64,000 bases of DNA, from assembly GCF_024713975.1 (NCBI RefSeq), contig NC_091112.1, forward strand, positions 12,159,501 through 12,223,500, read 5' to 3'. Positions 28,607 to 39,055 of the stretch are shown here, piece after piece. The translations under genes were made by a program, and so were the position numbers. The notes under the pieces were generated by a model. The model saw only the letters and a program-made list of their open reading frames with translations, searched no databases and was not told the DNA's origin. Source of the DNA: Paralichthys olivaceus (Eukaryota > Chordata > Actinopteri > Pleuronectiformes > Paralichthyidae). Position 1 is the first letter of the stretch; the number at the start of each line of letters is the position of its first letter.

Positions 28607-28996
28607 ATGACAGAGAGAACCCCATGGTGGAAGGCATTCCTGACAAAGAAGAAGCCCACTGGCCCCAAGGATGCCAGTGCGTCCCACACCTTCGGCCCGG
28701 ACTTTGACCCTTTTGCACAACGTCCGGAGAAGCAAAAAGATGCCTCCACAGGTGCCTCCAAGACCTACGGCGACCAGTCCCAGCAGGACTCGAGCAAGAA
28801 ATCCAGCCTTGTCAGTGATGACACCTACGACGACTCCCACCTGGAATCCGTCTTCAACGAGCAGACGTGTCGCAGGAACATGAAGGTGTCGCGCTCGGGG
28901 CGATTCAAGGAGAAGAGGAAGGTGCGCTCCAGCCTTCCCATACAAGAGAAAGAGACACAAGAGCATGTGGCTCCAGGGAGAGAGGATAAACGGTGA
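28607..28996 (+). CDS. prr15: Proline-rich protein 15
   Basis: Single coding exon of 129 aa, the same length as human PRR15. The start is the ATG at 28607, 20 bases after a splice acceptor (TTCTAG at 28581-28586) that joins the non-coding exon ending near 28120. Conserved features are the N-terminal PWWKAFL and the C-terminal block KVSRSGRFKEKRKVRSSLP preceded by FNEQTCRRN. The middle is Ser/Asp/Gln-rich and low in complexity. The molecular function is not settled; the mammalian protein is linked to gut epithelium and trophoblast. The PRR15-WIPF3 neighbour order matches human 7p14-15. A poly(A) signal AATAAA is at 29852-29857, giving a 3' UTR of about 0.87 kb. Confidence 0.93.
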   Translation: MTERTPWWKAFLTKKKPTGPKDASASHTFGPDFDPFAQRPEKQKDASTGASKTYGDQSQQDSSKKSSLVSDDTYDDSHLESVFNEQTCRRNMKVSRSGRFKEKRKVRSSLPIQEKETQEHVAPGREDKR

Positions 28997-29869
28997 TGAG
29001 GAGGAAAATGAGAGAGAGAGAGAGACTCCTTTGCGAAGATGCTCGAGGAGCAGAAGAGGGATCTGAGAACGTGAAGATGCTTGAGGCATTCCAAACTGTT
29101 TGCTGTATGTTGTTGATGATGGAGAAGATGAGGGGCATTCAGCTTTTAAACCGATACTGCAGGATTTAGGTTATGTTGTTAGAGAAATAATGAAAATCTA
29201 TTGAAGGACTTGTGCCAGAGAGACACAGAAGCAATAAGACATGACATGATTGTATTTGTTATGATGGTCATTGAATCATTTTGCCAACAATATCCCATAC
29301 ATCCCCGAAATGAAGAGATACAGTAGTCATGCAGTGAGCACTTAACGTCCTGCAGTGTCTTTTTTTATCACGGACACTGTCGTCATTACAGGGCGACTCA
29401 TAACACTACCTACAACAGGCACAATCATCCAACGTAATTTACTAATGAAGTGTGATATGCTCCAAGAAAATATTGTTTTATAAGATGTTTACGTTATTTG
29501 TGTGATGAGAATAATATATATTCGACAATGAAGGATTACTGTAATGCTCCCTTTTTACTGTGCTTTTACAAAAACATGATGATTCTAAAGGGTGTAGAAG
29601 GATGTTTATGAAGGTGTAAAAGGTATTTTTTTTATAATGTGTGAAAACTAATCAGCTAATGGAAAAAATTGAGAAATGCTTGCGTGCAAAATGCATCAAA
29701 TATTTTTTTAAATGAAGGATGAAATCCAGCATGTTTTTATAACATAATGGATTCTAAATAATTGAAGTCATGTTGTATCCAACTGAAGGAGAAAATGCCA
29801 CGTAGCTAACGAAGTATGATCCAGTACCACTGTATTTTGGATCGCCTGCCAAATAAATCTGGTAATAGC

Positions 29870-30640
29870 TACAATCAGTTGTATCAGTGTGTATTTGTGC
29901 ATATCAGCTTCATCATCATGTCAACCCGCAAATGAATGTGTCAGCTAAGGTGGTTATATTGTCCCCCCTTAGAAAACTGATACAGAATTATCACAAAAAC
30001 AGAAGACAACCTGCACTCAAGACAAAGCATGAGCCCAAATGTGCAAGACCTGATATTCACAGGCATTCTACAAGAATAAATAGGCCTCATATGTGATGAC
30101 TGCATTTTCTGATAAAGACAATAGGGACCTGTGCCATTTATATATACATATTGGGTGCAGTGTATGTCGTAGACAGGCCTTCAGCATAGGTTACTATTCT
30201 GTCACTTCAAGGGAGGAGCACGCCTGTGTCACCGCATTCCTCTGCCCCATTTAGTTTGAGGTGTGTACGTGTGTTTACGTAAGCGGGTTAAGACTGATGC
30301 GTACCTCTGAAGTCACAATATCTTTGTTAGATTTCCTGGATTGCTGTTGCTCATTAGTTCTGAATGCAATGTGGTGGAACCTCTTTATATACAGTCTGTG
30401 GGTGGAACACAGGCCATCAAATCAGGGCGAATTGTAGTGACACGTTTTACCACAAGAGGGAGAAATTGTGCCACTATGCAGCCAGAAAGTGAAGTTGAGT
30501 TGTAGTGAAATTTTTTCTTTATAAGCTGTGAAAGAAAAAAAAACACCCTGTGAGATCTTATTGCAGAACCATGGTTTCAAGCAGCTCTCACACATGCACA
30601 TTGTTTATTCTGCTCCACAGGTGTGATTCAAGGTGAGGAG
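29870..30640. other. Intergenic region, PRR15 to WIPF3
   Basis: No gene seen. It contains one CTTTATATACAGTCTGTG motif at about 30383-30400, which recurs elsewhere in the window as a repeat end. Confidence 0.5.
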
Positions 30641-30662
30641 GAAAAGAGTACTGCAACTTCAG

Positions 30663-30665
<3 letters not shown>

Positions 30666-30707
<42 letters not shown>

Positions 30708-30719
30708 CTCTCTCTCTCA
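30666..30719. repeat. TC dinucleotide (GAGA-type) repeat
   Basis: About 26 TC units with a single TCG interruption, just upstream of the likely WIPF3 5' exon. Confidence 0.95.
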
Positions 30720-30899
30720 TTGGTCCAGTCTTATAGAGTGTGGGCTGGTTCTGGTGGGTATGAGGTGTGGCCTCGGTCTGGTTGTGCACCTCCTGCAGTG
30801 CTCGCACAGGGGAATAAACCCTCACACAGCCCGAGCTTTAAAGAGGCCATCGTGCACAGCCATTGCATGTTGCATGTTGTCTGCCTCTGAGCATGTTTT

Positions 30900-31072
30900 G
30901 AAGTGAGTGCAGCAGATCCTCGTGGTTTCGTTACTGGAGACGCGGTGTCCTCATTTGACTAAAAATAACTTGGGAACTCTCATTGGCCCGAAGTGAGGAG
31001 CGCACCATGAAGACTGGGAAGCTCTGAAGCTCTGCTCCCTGCTAACAGGTGGATTACTGCTCATTTCTGAAG
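30900..31072 (+). other. wipf3: Putative non-coding first exon of WIPF3 with short uORF
   Basis: A good donor (TGAAG/GTAAGA, exon end 31072) precedes the first coding exon, whose acceptor is at 32664-32665. The exon has a Kozak-like ATG (CACCATGA near 31006) opening a six-codon reading frame that stops at once (MKTGKL). The left boundary is arbitrary. A CCAAT on the minus strand (ATTGG near 30719) and a TC repeat lie just upstream. Confidence 0.4.
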
Positions 31073-32685
31073 GTAAGACACACTTCAACATTACTAATTA
31101 ATCTAGGTTATTCCATGGATGACAGGTAGTTAAACTGGTATATATCTATTTTCAAATCCCAACATATATGCCCCTGAAATGGGGAATATCAGCAAATTAG
31201 GTTTTTCTTCCACCACTTTACTTCAGTATCATAATATAACTCTTAGTTTCTATCTATAAATCAGTCTAATTGGTGACTTTACACAGGTATAAATGCATAC
31301 AAGCAAAAAAGGCTAATTTGAGAAAAAACAAACAAAGCTGCAAGTATTAATTCAAATCAGCTTCTTTCTTTTCTAATGTTCCTGCTTCATTGTGCTGTAT
31401 ATATATAGTTTCACAACAAGATGTTCAAAACATGACATGCTGTGTCAAAAGTGTTGTTAACACCAGTCACAGATACAAAGCAGATAACAATCCACTGTAT
31501 TTAACCAGGATTTACAGCTGGTTAATTTATCAACTCCTATTGTAAAGATCCTGGGGTTCATCTTTTTTCATGTGTGCAACCCTCTTACAACCTTTGAGAC
31601 AAAAGGTGTGAAAAACCCCTGATAAAGTTGTAACAGCTGCATGTTCCAGCTGCCTGTCTGTGTCACTTTGGATCCTCGTTGCTTCAGGGTGAACCGGACG
31701 TATTAGAGGTGCATTTCCAGCGTGGTCCACCTGTTCTGCAGGAGCTCAGCAGATCTGAGCCCCCTTTAAACATCAACACTGTGTCACTCACAGAGGCTGC
31801 ATGACACAGATATGAAGATAGAAATAGCAGCAGAGGACAGCGTGCCAGTTGCAGAGAGGGGGAACACAACACATGAACTTTACACAAGTAGATAAAGGCG
31901 AGGGACAGATAAACAGGGATTCAGCAAACACACCATCTGCTCTGTGTATTATTAAATTGGAGGAACATGAGGAAATTCCTCAGAGAACAGAACATCCACA
32001 GACATTGGATTGTTTTCAGCCTTTTCAGCAGTGGCAGAGAACTAGTTGAGAATTTATGATGTCAAACAAGTGGGTGGGGGTCTCAGTGACTGTCAGTGGG
32101 GATCATTTACCAGCCGGGATGCCAACGATGTGGGGAGATTGAAACGTGTTGACATATTCCTGGAGAGCTGTCGTGGTGGTGCTTATAACCATGTTGCACC
32201 TGAAGACATGCTACACATAAGCTGGAAAACCTAACAATCATGTTCCTGTGGCGTTTCCTTAATGTGTTTTCCACTCAGTTGCTGCAGAGAAGGCCTTTTG
32301 TCTGTGGGTGACCCGAGGGTCTAATTTACTTCTTCACACAACACTCGCCATTGTTCCTCCCTCCAAAGTCCCATCACAGAGCATTGTGGGAAGAAGATGA
32401 GGAGGACATGGGCCCGGTGAGGGTGTGTGTGTCAGATTTCTCTGGGAAGGAAGGAGCGCTCGCTGTTTCCTGTTTTTTTGCGGCCCCGTAGTGGAGAAAG
32501 CCTTTCCTGTTTGGGGAAGGGGGGGGGGGGGGGTAGGAGGAGGTCAGCGAGGGCGACCCTTTACACAGTGGCAGTTTCTGATGTGAGAGATCCTAGAAGC
32601 TGGTCCAGTGGCTGCAGCGCATGCACATGGGATGGTGACTGTGTTTTTTGAACTGTCCTCTGCAGGTTTATCTGAGGCCCCCAGC

Positions 32686-32882
32686 ATGCCAGCACCCCCT
32701 CCTCCCCCTCCGCCTCCCCTGGCGCCACCTCCACCCCCGCCTCCACCTGCCAGCGCCGCCCCGCCACAGGTACAACTGTCTCCTTCTTCTTTCCTTCTTT
32801 CTCCAATTCTCTCTCATGCAGTTGTAAACCCTCACCTTCTCATCAACCAAATACCTGGAGGTTATTTGCATTATTGATTGAG

Positions 32883-32927
<45 letters not shown>

Positions 32928-35900
32928 CACACACACACACTCCAGACAGCAGACTCTCAGTAGCAGCACAGTGTTATGTTTCCACAGTGTCCTCCTGTTA
33001 AATGAGCTCCTGCTCCAGGGCCACGCTGCAGACACACAGTTTAAAAGCCTCTAATCTAAAGTCACAATGGTGTATGAGAGAAACACTAACCTAAGACCTA
33101 ATATCCTCTGCCCTCTTCTTTCTCCTCTTCTTTCTCTTCTTCACCAGTGTCTCCCTCTGTCTTATCCCTTTCTTTGTCAAATACTTTCAATGCACACACT
33201 GGCGTTTTTAGTTTGTTAGAAGAATATACCAACAAGAAGGGAAATCGTGGATGGCATGATGGTACAGTGGTTAGCATTCGCATTAAGAATATTCCCAGTT
33301 CGATTCCCAGTTCGGCGTTTGCATAGTCTCCCCGTGTCTGTGTTATTTGAGCCATTTTAAATTGACTGTAGGTGTGAATGTGAGTGTAAATCGTTGGCCC
33401 TGTGATACGCTGGCCACCTGTCCAGGGTGTACACCGCCTCTCGCCAGCTGGGATAACCCCCACCCACAACCCTTGAATGAAAACTGGTATAGATATTGGG
33501 AAGGATGGACTATAATCATGAAAATATAGTTTAATATCAGATGATTCAAGTTAAATTACAGTGATAGCATAGTTCAGTAAAAAAAAAAATAAGAGACAGT
33601 GTTTGAGAAGATGATTTCATTCAGTCAGTCAGTTTACTACTTAATCTCTTATGTGGTCAATGTCCTTTTAGTCACCGGCCTTGTCGGGTTTTTCATTCTT
33701 TTGTTTTATCTCTTGTTGCTAAGCAGTTTGTAACATTATTTACATTATCACATTACACACTAAAAACTGCTCTAAGTTATATAAAAGTGTGTTTCCTTAT
33801 TTCTCTGTGTGACAGTGTCTGTCCGAGCCTCCCAAACTCCAGTCTGGAGGAGGAGGAGGTGGAAGGAATGCCCTGTTGGCCGACATCCAGAAAGGAACCA
33901 GGCTCAGGAAAGTCACCCAGGTCAATGACCGCAGCGCCCCTGTTGTCGATAGTAAGAGAAGCAGCACGTAAACAGACACACACACAGTCTGTGCTCAGAC
34001 GTTTAATGGTGCTCACATGCTGCGAGTATCACTGACTCATCCGTTCTCATAGTGGAAGTGGAGTTTACTAGTGTGTGTGTGTGGTGAGAAAATAATGTGG
34101 TGTGTTGGAGTGAAAGCAGATGTAGTGGAATAAGAAGTGAGAGCAAGATACACACACACACACACACGTCCAGTGTACACTTCAGGATGGGATGCCCTGT
34201 AGCAGATAAGGATGCAGACACAGGAAGCAAATGTGCACAGTGGTGAACACAACAGGCATTGACATACATTGTGTCCCCACTATACGAAAAGTTAATATAA
34301 AAACTCATATTGGTTTATAAGGTAAATCAATATACTTAACATTAAAGACAATCTATACATTAACATAGGTAAGTCATATTTATTCAACAAACAAGTATAT
34401 TTTGTGTATTTTCATCAATCAACAATTCTGAGGAAACATAACTTTTGTATGTGCAACCAAAGGATATATTTTAATTGAAATGTTAAGGTTTTCTTTAAGT
34501 CATTGAAGGAGGTTATGTGGTGTCTAATGTGTCTAATCTCCTAACCCTGCATGTGTTTAATGTACAAGACAAATATTCTCTCAGGTCATAATAATGTTAA
34601 GATTGCATTTCAAGTTCAAACTTTGAATTTAAAGATTAAATCTGATCAGAATGGTGTAAATGTTGGTCAGAAACACAGTCATACCACTAACCATTGTTCA
34701 GTGTTATTATTTCTATACACATTGACAACACATGAGCAGCCAGTGAAACTTTATGTGTCCATTCAGTTAGAGGATGAATCATCTTAATTAAAGGTTTGGA
34801 TGGTGGATTAGTGGAACCTGTTGGCAGTGAAAGTCAGTGAACAGTAACAGTGACAGTTACATGAGTGAACCCCGGCCAGTGGAAACAGAGATGTAGTTGG
34901 CCCTCAGGGACATTATGTGGTTTGGGTGGTGCAAACTTGTTCCTGCATGAACCAATGCGTTTATCTTTTTAATTCACACAAGCATGAAACCACTGAACAC
35001 AATCTCTCACAAGACTGTTTCTGGATGAATGAATCAGTACTTGATTGACAGTTTGATTTAATATATTTGATAAAACCCTCGTTGATAACTCTTAAGCATC
35101 TGTGTTTGTGTTTTCCCCAGATACTAAAACCAGCACTGGAGATGCATCCAGCAGTGTTGGTGCCTCACAGGGTTCATCAGGAGGGATGACACCCATGGCA
35201 CCCTCTTTGGGTGGGCTATTTGCTGGAGGGTTTCCCACCCTCAGGCCTATAGGACAAAGAGACGTAACAGGCAAGACCTCAGGTTGGTGGTTCTTACTAG
35301 ACACATATTCAGTAGAGCCTGACCAATATACTGGATCAGCCGATCGGTATTTGTGTTTGATGAAATGAAAACCTTTATTTTACTGGGGAAAAAAAAGTTT
35401 AAATTAAGTTTAAATATTCGGCTATTGTCAAGTCATATTAATTTTTTTATGATTCTTAACCAATATATTGGTATTGTCATCGGGCCCCAAAGCTCTAAAT
35501 TGGTCGGGTTCTAACTTTCAGAAACCTTCTCTGGTTATTTTACCCTCCCACTGATGCTCTTTCATTCATGTGTGTTAGTGTTTCGATCGAGCTCTTCAGC
35601 GTCCCTGAAGCCGCTGTGGAACGCTCCCATGTCCACAGACCCTGAGCCCCAAAGGACAGCGGAGCTTCGCACCTTTGTTCACCGTGCACATGCTCCCTCA
35701 TCCTCTGCTCCTCCCTCCCCATCTCATGGCAGCAAGCACCCACCTTTTTTTCCTGTTTCTACTCCCCCTCTGACTCCCCCTGCTCCTCCATCTGCTCCTC
35801 CTCCGCCGCCGCCACCACCCCAAGCCTTCCAGGACCGTCCAGCCAGCAGGAACCCACCGCTCCCCTCCTGTCCTCCCCCTCCACCTCCGTCCCAGGTCAC

Positions 35901-37076
35901 CAAGCCCACCTGGCTTCCCATCCAACACTCCCCCCATACTTCCATCTCGCATCCATCTACTCCTCCTCCTCCTCCTCCACCTTTCCATCCTCCCTCCGCT
36001 GTCCCAGGGGACCGCTCCTCGGGATGCTTCTACCCTCTGCCTCCCTCTCCAGTCCACTCCGAACCGTCAAGGTTCCCCATCCTGCGGGACAGCCCTCTGG
36101 GACCTCCTCCCCCACCTCCTCCTCCACCTCTCCCATCTTCCTTTACCCCCACCTGCCCATCCAACCTCCCTCCACCGCCGCCAAAGATGGCCCCAGTGCC
36201 CTCCCCGGCCATGCGCCCTCTGCCACCGTCATACCCCTGCAACGCTCCCACCCGACGGCCACCTGCTGTGCCCAGAAGTGCAGGTAGGTGGACACCTCTC
36301 ATTTTCTTTCCAATGACTCTTCTGCGGAATGACCATAGACTGTAAATAAAGGTGGACGTCAAGTGTCCACTTCCTCTCAATAGCAATGTAGCCAAAATAA
36401 ATAGTGAAAATGCACAAACACTAGATTGTGATATAGATTAACATCTGTGTTTAAAACTGTTTGTAGTTATTTTAACAACAAGTACAAGACTGAAAAATCA
36501 ATGTGTTTGAATCCATCACATCAGATTTGGTGTTAAACTTGTTAAGATGTCAGCTCCTTTGCTGATGCCAGACTCCTCTCGTCGCCCCTCGTGACAGGTG
36601 CTGGTCGGCTGGCTCCTCCTCCAGCTCCTCCAGCACGATCCCCGACCACGGAGCTGTCCACCCGCATCCCTCCCCCTCCGCCACCCCCTCCCCCGCCCCC
36701 ATTCAGTCTAAGGAACGGACACCTGCACAGCCTGGGTGAGACTGAACATTTCACGGTTGTGATAGAGAATTAGACACCACGAGAAGTGTGTGCGATACGT
36801 GAACTAGTTATCTCACTGTATGTCCATGCAGCTCTGGCAGATGATTTTGAATCCAAGTTCCACTTCCACCCGGTAGAAGATCTACCTCCTCCAGAGGAGT
36901 TCAGGCCTTTCCCCCGGATCTACCCCAGCAAAGAACACAGAGGTCAGCAGCCCAGTGCTTGTTATTTCTCAGCTTTAATTAAACATGACTTCATCTTTAT
37001 TTAACATCTTCTTCTTCTTTCCTCTTCTCTTTCAGTGAACCCCAAACCACCAATGATTAGGACACACCTCAGATGA
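32686..37076 (+). CDS. wipf3: WAS/WASL-interacting protein family member 3 (CR16)
   Basis: Actin- and N-WASP-binding verprolin family protein. Seven coding exons: 32686-32769, 33816-33951, 35121-35282, 35579-36283, 36598-36735, 36832-36942, 37036-37076; phases agree, giving 458 aa (human 483). Order: N-terminal polyproline from residue 1 (MPAPPPPPPPPLAP); WH2 actin-binding motif at about 46-62, NALLADIQKGTRLRKV; a GGLFAGGFPTLRPIGQRDV block in exon 3; a 705-bp Pro/Ser-rich exon with many profilin- and SH3-type PPPPP runs; PPPAPPARSPTTEL, which is nearly identical to human WIPF3 rather than WIPF1/2; and the C-terminal WASP-binding core DDFESKFHFHPVEDLPPPEE at about 412-431. The C terminus (RTHLR) is shorter than in human. 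The start is the ATG 20 bases after the acceptor. A poly(A) signal AATAAA is at 37800-37805. It converges on FKBP14. Confidence 0.95.
32885..32940. repeat. CA dinucleotide repeat
   Basis: About 28 CA units with a CG interruption, in the first coding intron of WIPF3. Confidence 0.95.
33245..33490 (+). mobile_element. tRNA-derived SINE-like teleost repeat, degraded
   Basis: Lies in the WIPF3 intron. The head resembles a tRNA: an A-box-like GGTACAGTGGTTAGCATTCG and a B-box GTTCGATTCCC. The body contains GTTTGCATAGTCTCCCCGTG, ATTGACTGTAGGTGTGAATG and CACCTGTCCAGGGTGTACAC, which belong to a very abundant fish repeat. The copy is shortened and diverged. It would not fold as a functional tRNA. Confidence 0.7.
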
Positions 37077-37830
37077 GTGCAGGTCTGTTCTTCATCCCCC
37101 AAACAGCAAAAAAAAGACATTTTTCCTGCTCCTCCTCCTCCTCATGACAATAACACAATTGCCATGGACTTATTTGGATGCGAGCCCTGTGTGTGTTTTG
37201 TTTGCGTCCAGTATGTTAGCATGTGTGGATGTGGTGAGTGTCAAACAGGCTCCTGCCTTATACTGACTATGTGACCTTTGACCTTTTCCAGTGTGGAATG
37301 TTTTGAATCTGTGTGAGGAGGAGGGCGCTCCCTCCTCATAAACTACACACACACACACACACACACACATACTTTACTCCAAGGACAGTATCTTCCACTA
37401 GCTATATTTAATATGACTCTCGACACAGTGTAAAGGCTTAGGCATTTCAGTATCTACAAACAGTATAGAATATTTTTCATAATACCTCTTGTGATACAGT
37501 ATATCTCAGAGAGACGTTTTGTTACGATGTATAAAGTGTCAATTTTAAAGTCTGATTTCAACCATAAAACAGACAATGACAAAAATATACAAACTGTCTC
37601 AAAAGTAATTTTATCAAAGATGGTTTCCAACATTTTAATTAGTTCTTATTATTTAATTTGTGGAAAGTGGGAGGTAGTAGAGATGTCATCCCTCTTTATA
37701 CACAGTCTATTTTTTTAAGTTGTATCCGTTTCCTCCGTTACAGGAATTCTATGCAGCGAATGAGTCAGCCTTGTTTCATTGTAAACCTCAGTGAGGAGAA
37801 ATAAAGTTGAACACATTTCAAGATTCACTC
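37077..37830 (+). other. wipf3: WIPF3 3' UTR
   Basis: Sequence between the stop codon and the AATAAA at 37800-37805. It holds a short CA repeat at about 37347-37369 and a perfect DR1-type direct repeat at 37272-37284. The extent is inferred from the poly(A) signal. Confidence 0.55.
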
Positions 37831-38109
37831 ACACAGCTATGTTACCCTTGGTTGCCCATACATAACTGATCATACACTGCAGCGGTGCTCTCCTGTGTTT
37901 ATGTGATTATTTTTCTAAACTCCAAAATAAAGAATTAAATTGTTAAAAAACAAAAGGTGATGTGAAAATTACTTACACTGCAAACAGTATGGGGGGGGTG
38001 CATCTGTTTGAAGCTACACTCAGGTGTCTTCTTCTATGAATAGATAATGAGTGAGGTATACAGTTTCCCATCTCTCTCTGTAGCATCTATTTCTAACACC
38101 TGTAAAGAC

Positions 38110-38124
38110 AGTGCCACCTGCTGG
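38110..38124 (-). promoter_or_regulatory. CTCF-like motif between WIPF3 and FKBP14
   Basis: The minus strand reads CCAGCAGGTGGCACT, a full match to the CTCF core, in the roughly 370-bp space between two converging genes. Confidence 0.5.
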
Positions 38125-38197
38125 TTCAGTGTGTGAAGTATTTTACTAAGGTATGAACCCCAAGTACAGCAAAGCATTCTGTTTGAAACCCAGTCAC

Positions 38198-39055
38198 TTT
38201 ATTAATCACATTTATTTAAAGATAGAAACTCATTTCCCAAATCAGAGCAGCCATTTGGTTATTGAAGTTATTCCTGATGTGTTTACAATAAAAAGTCCAC
38301 CTCACAGAAACAGGGCAGTCTGAATTCTAGTCAGCTCTGTGGTTTTATGAGTCCTATTTGTAATATCTAAAAAACAGCTTCCAGCCCAGTGTAAAAAACA
38401 GGTACAGGTACAGTTCTGTGTCCTTGTCCATTCACACGATCCTTCTCTTAATAATATAGAGAATAATTCTTATCACAGCAAATATAAAAATGCTCACTTT
38501 AATATCCATTTCAAAATGTTTTTATTTAAAAAAATCTAAAAAACCTGTACTGAACAATATGTCCTTTTAGCAACATAAGCATGAAGGATATATTGACAGA
38601 CTAATTTCATATTGTCTTACATTTCCTGCCCACATGGATTCACATCTTTTCTGCTCCCTCATATATTCTGTGACACTTAAAGAGATAAAAATCTAAATAC
38701 GTGGACTTAAATGCAAGATGGAGTTGACAATTACCTGTTTGGAATAGTTTTCGAGGTTTTAAAAAAGAAAAGTTAAACTGACAGTGGTCCCAAAGGGAGC
38801 AAAATTAGTTTAAACACAAATAGGCTACGATTTGCAGGTGAAATTTCACTAAAAGTAGCACATTAACAAACTCACTGACTCAAAACCCACAACACACTGC
38901 TTTAAACAGGATAGGTTTAAGTGTCCCACACCATACAAACAGCGCTTCTACAAAACCACTTAAGGTGACCTGAGATAATCTTGGCTATAACCTCTTCATA
39001 GAAGTGCATCCACCATGAACCATGACTGAGCGAGTCGTGGGAGCCGGAGAGACTT
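38198..39055 (-). other. fkbp14: FKBP14 3' UTR
   Basis: Non-coding sequence after the FKBP14 stop. Poly(A) signals read on the minus strand occur at 38211-38216 and 38198-38203. The gap between the ends of WIPF3 and FKBP14 is then only about 370 bp and contains a CTCF-like motif. Confidence 0.5.

Noticed and set aside
33245-33320. Functional tRNA-Glu gene
   Set aside because: A and B boxes are tRNA-like, but the acceptor stem and anticodon arm do not pair, and the sequence runs on into a known fish repeat body; it is a SINE head.
35698-36395. Long glycine/arginine-rich reading frames antisense to WIPF3
   Set aside because: They mirror the CCT/CCG-rich codons of the WIPF3 polyproline exon, where stops are rare on either strand. 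The plus-strand frame matches WIPF3.
37840-39050. SCRN1 exons expected between WIPF3 and FKBP14
   Set aside because: Only UTR-like and A/T-rich sequence is present; no secernin motif in any frame.
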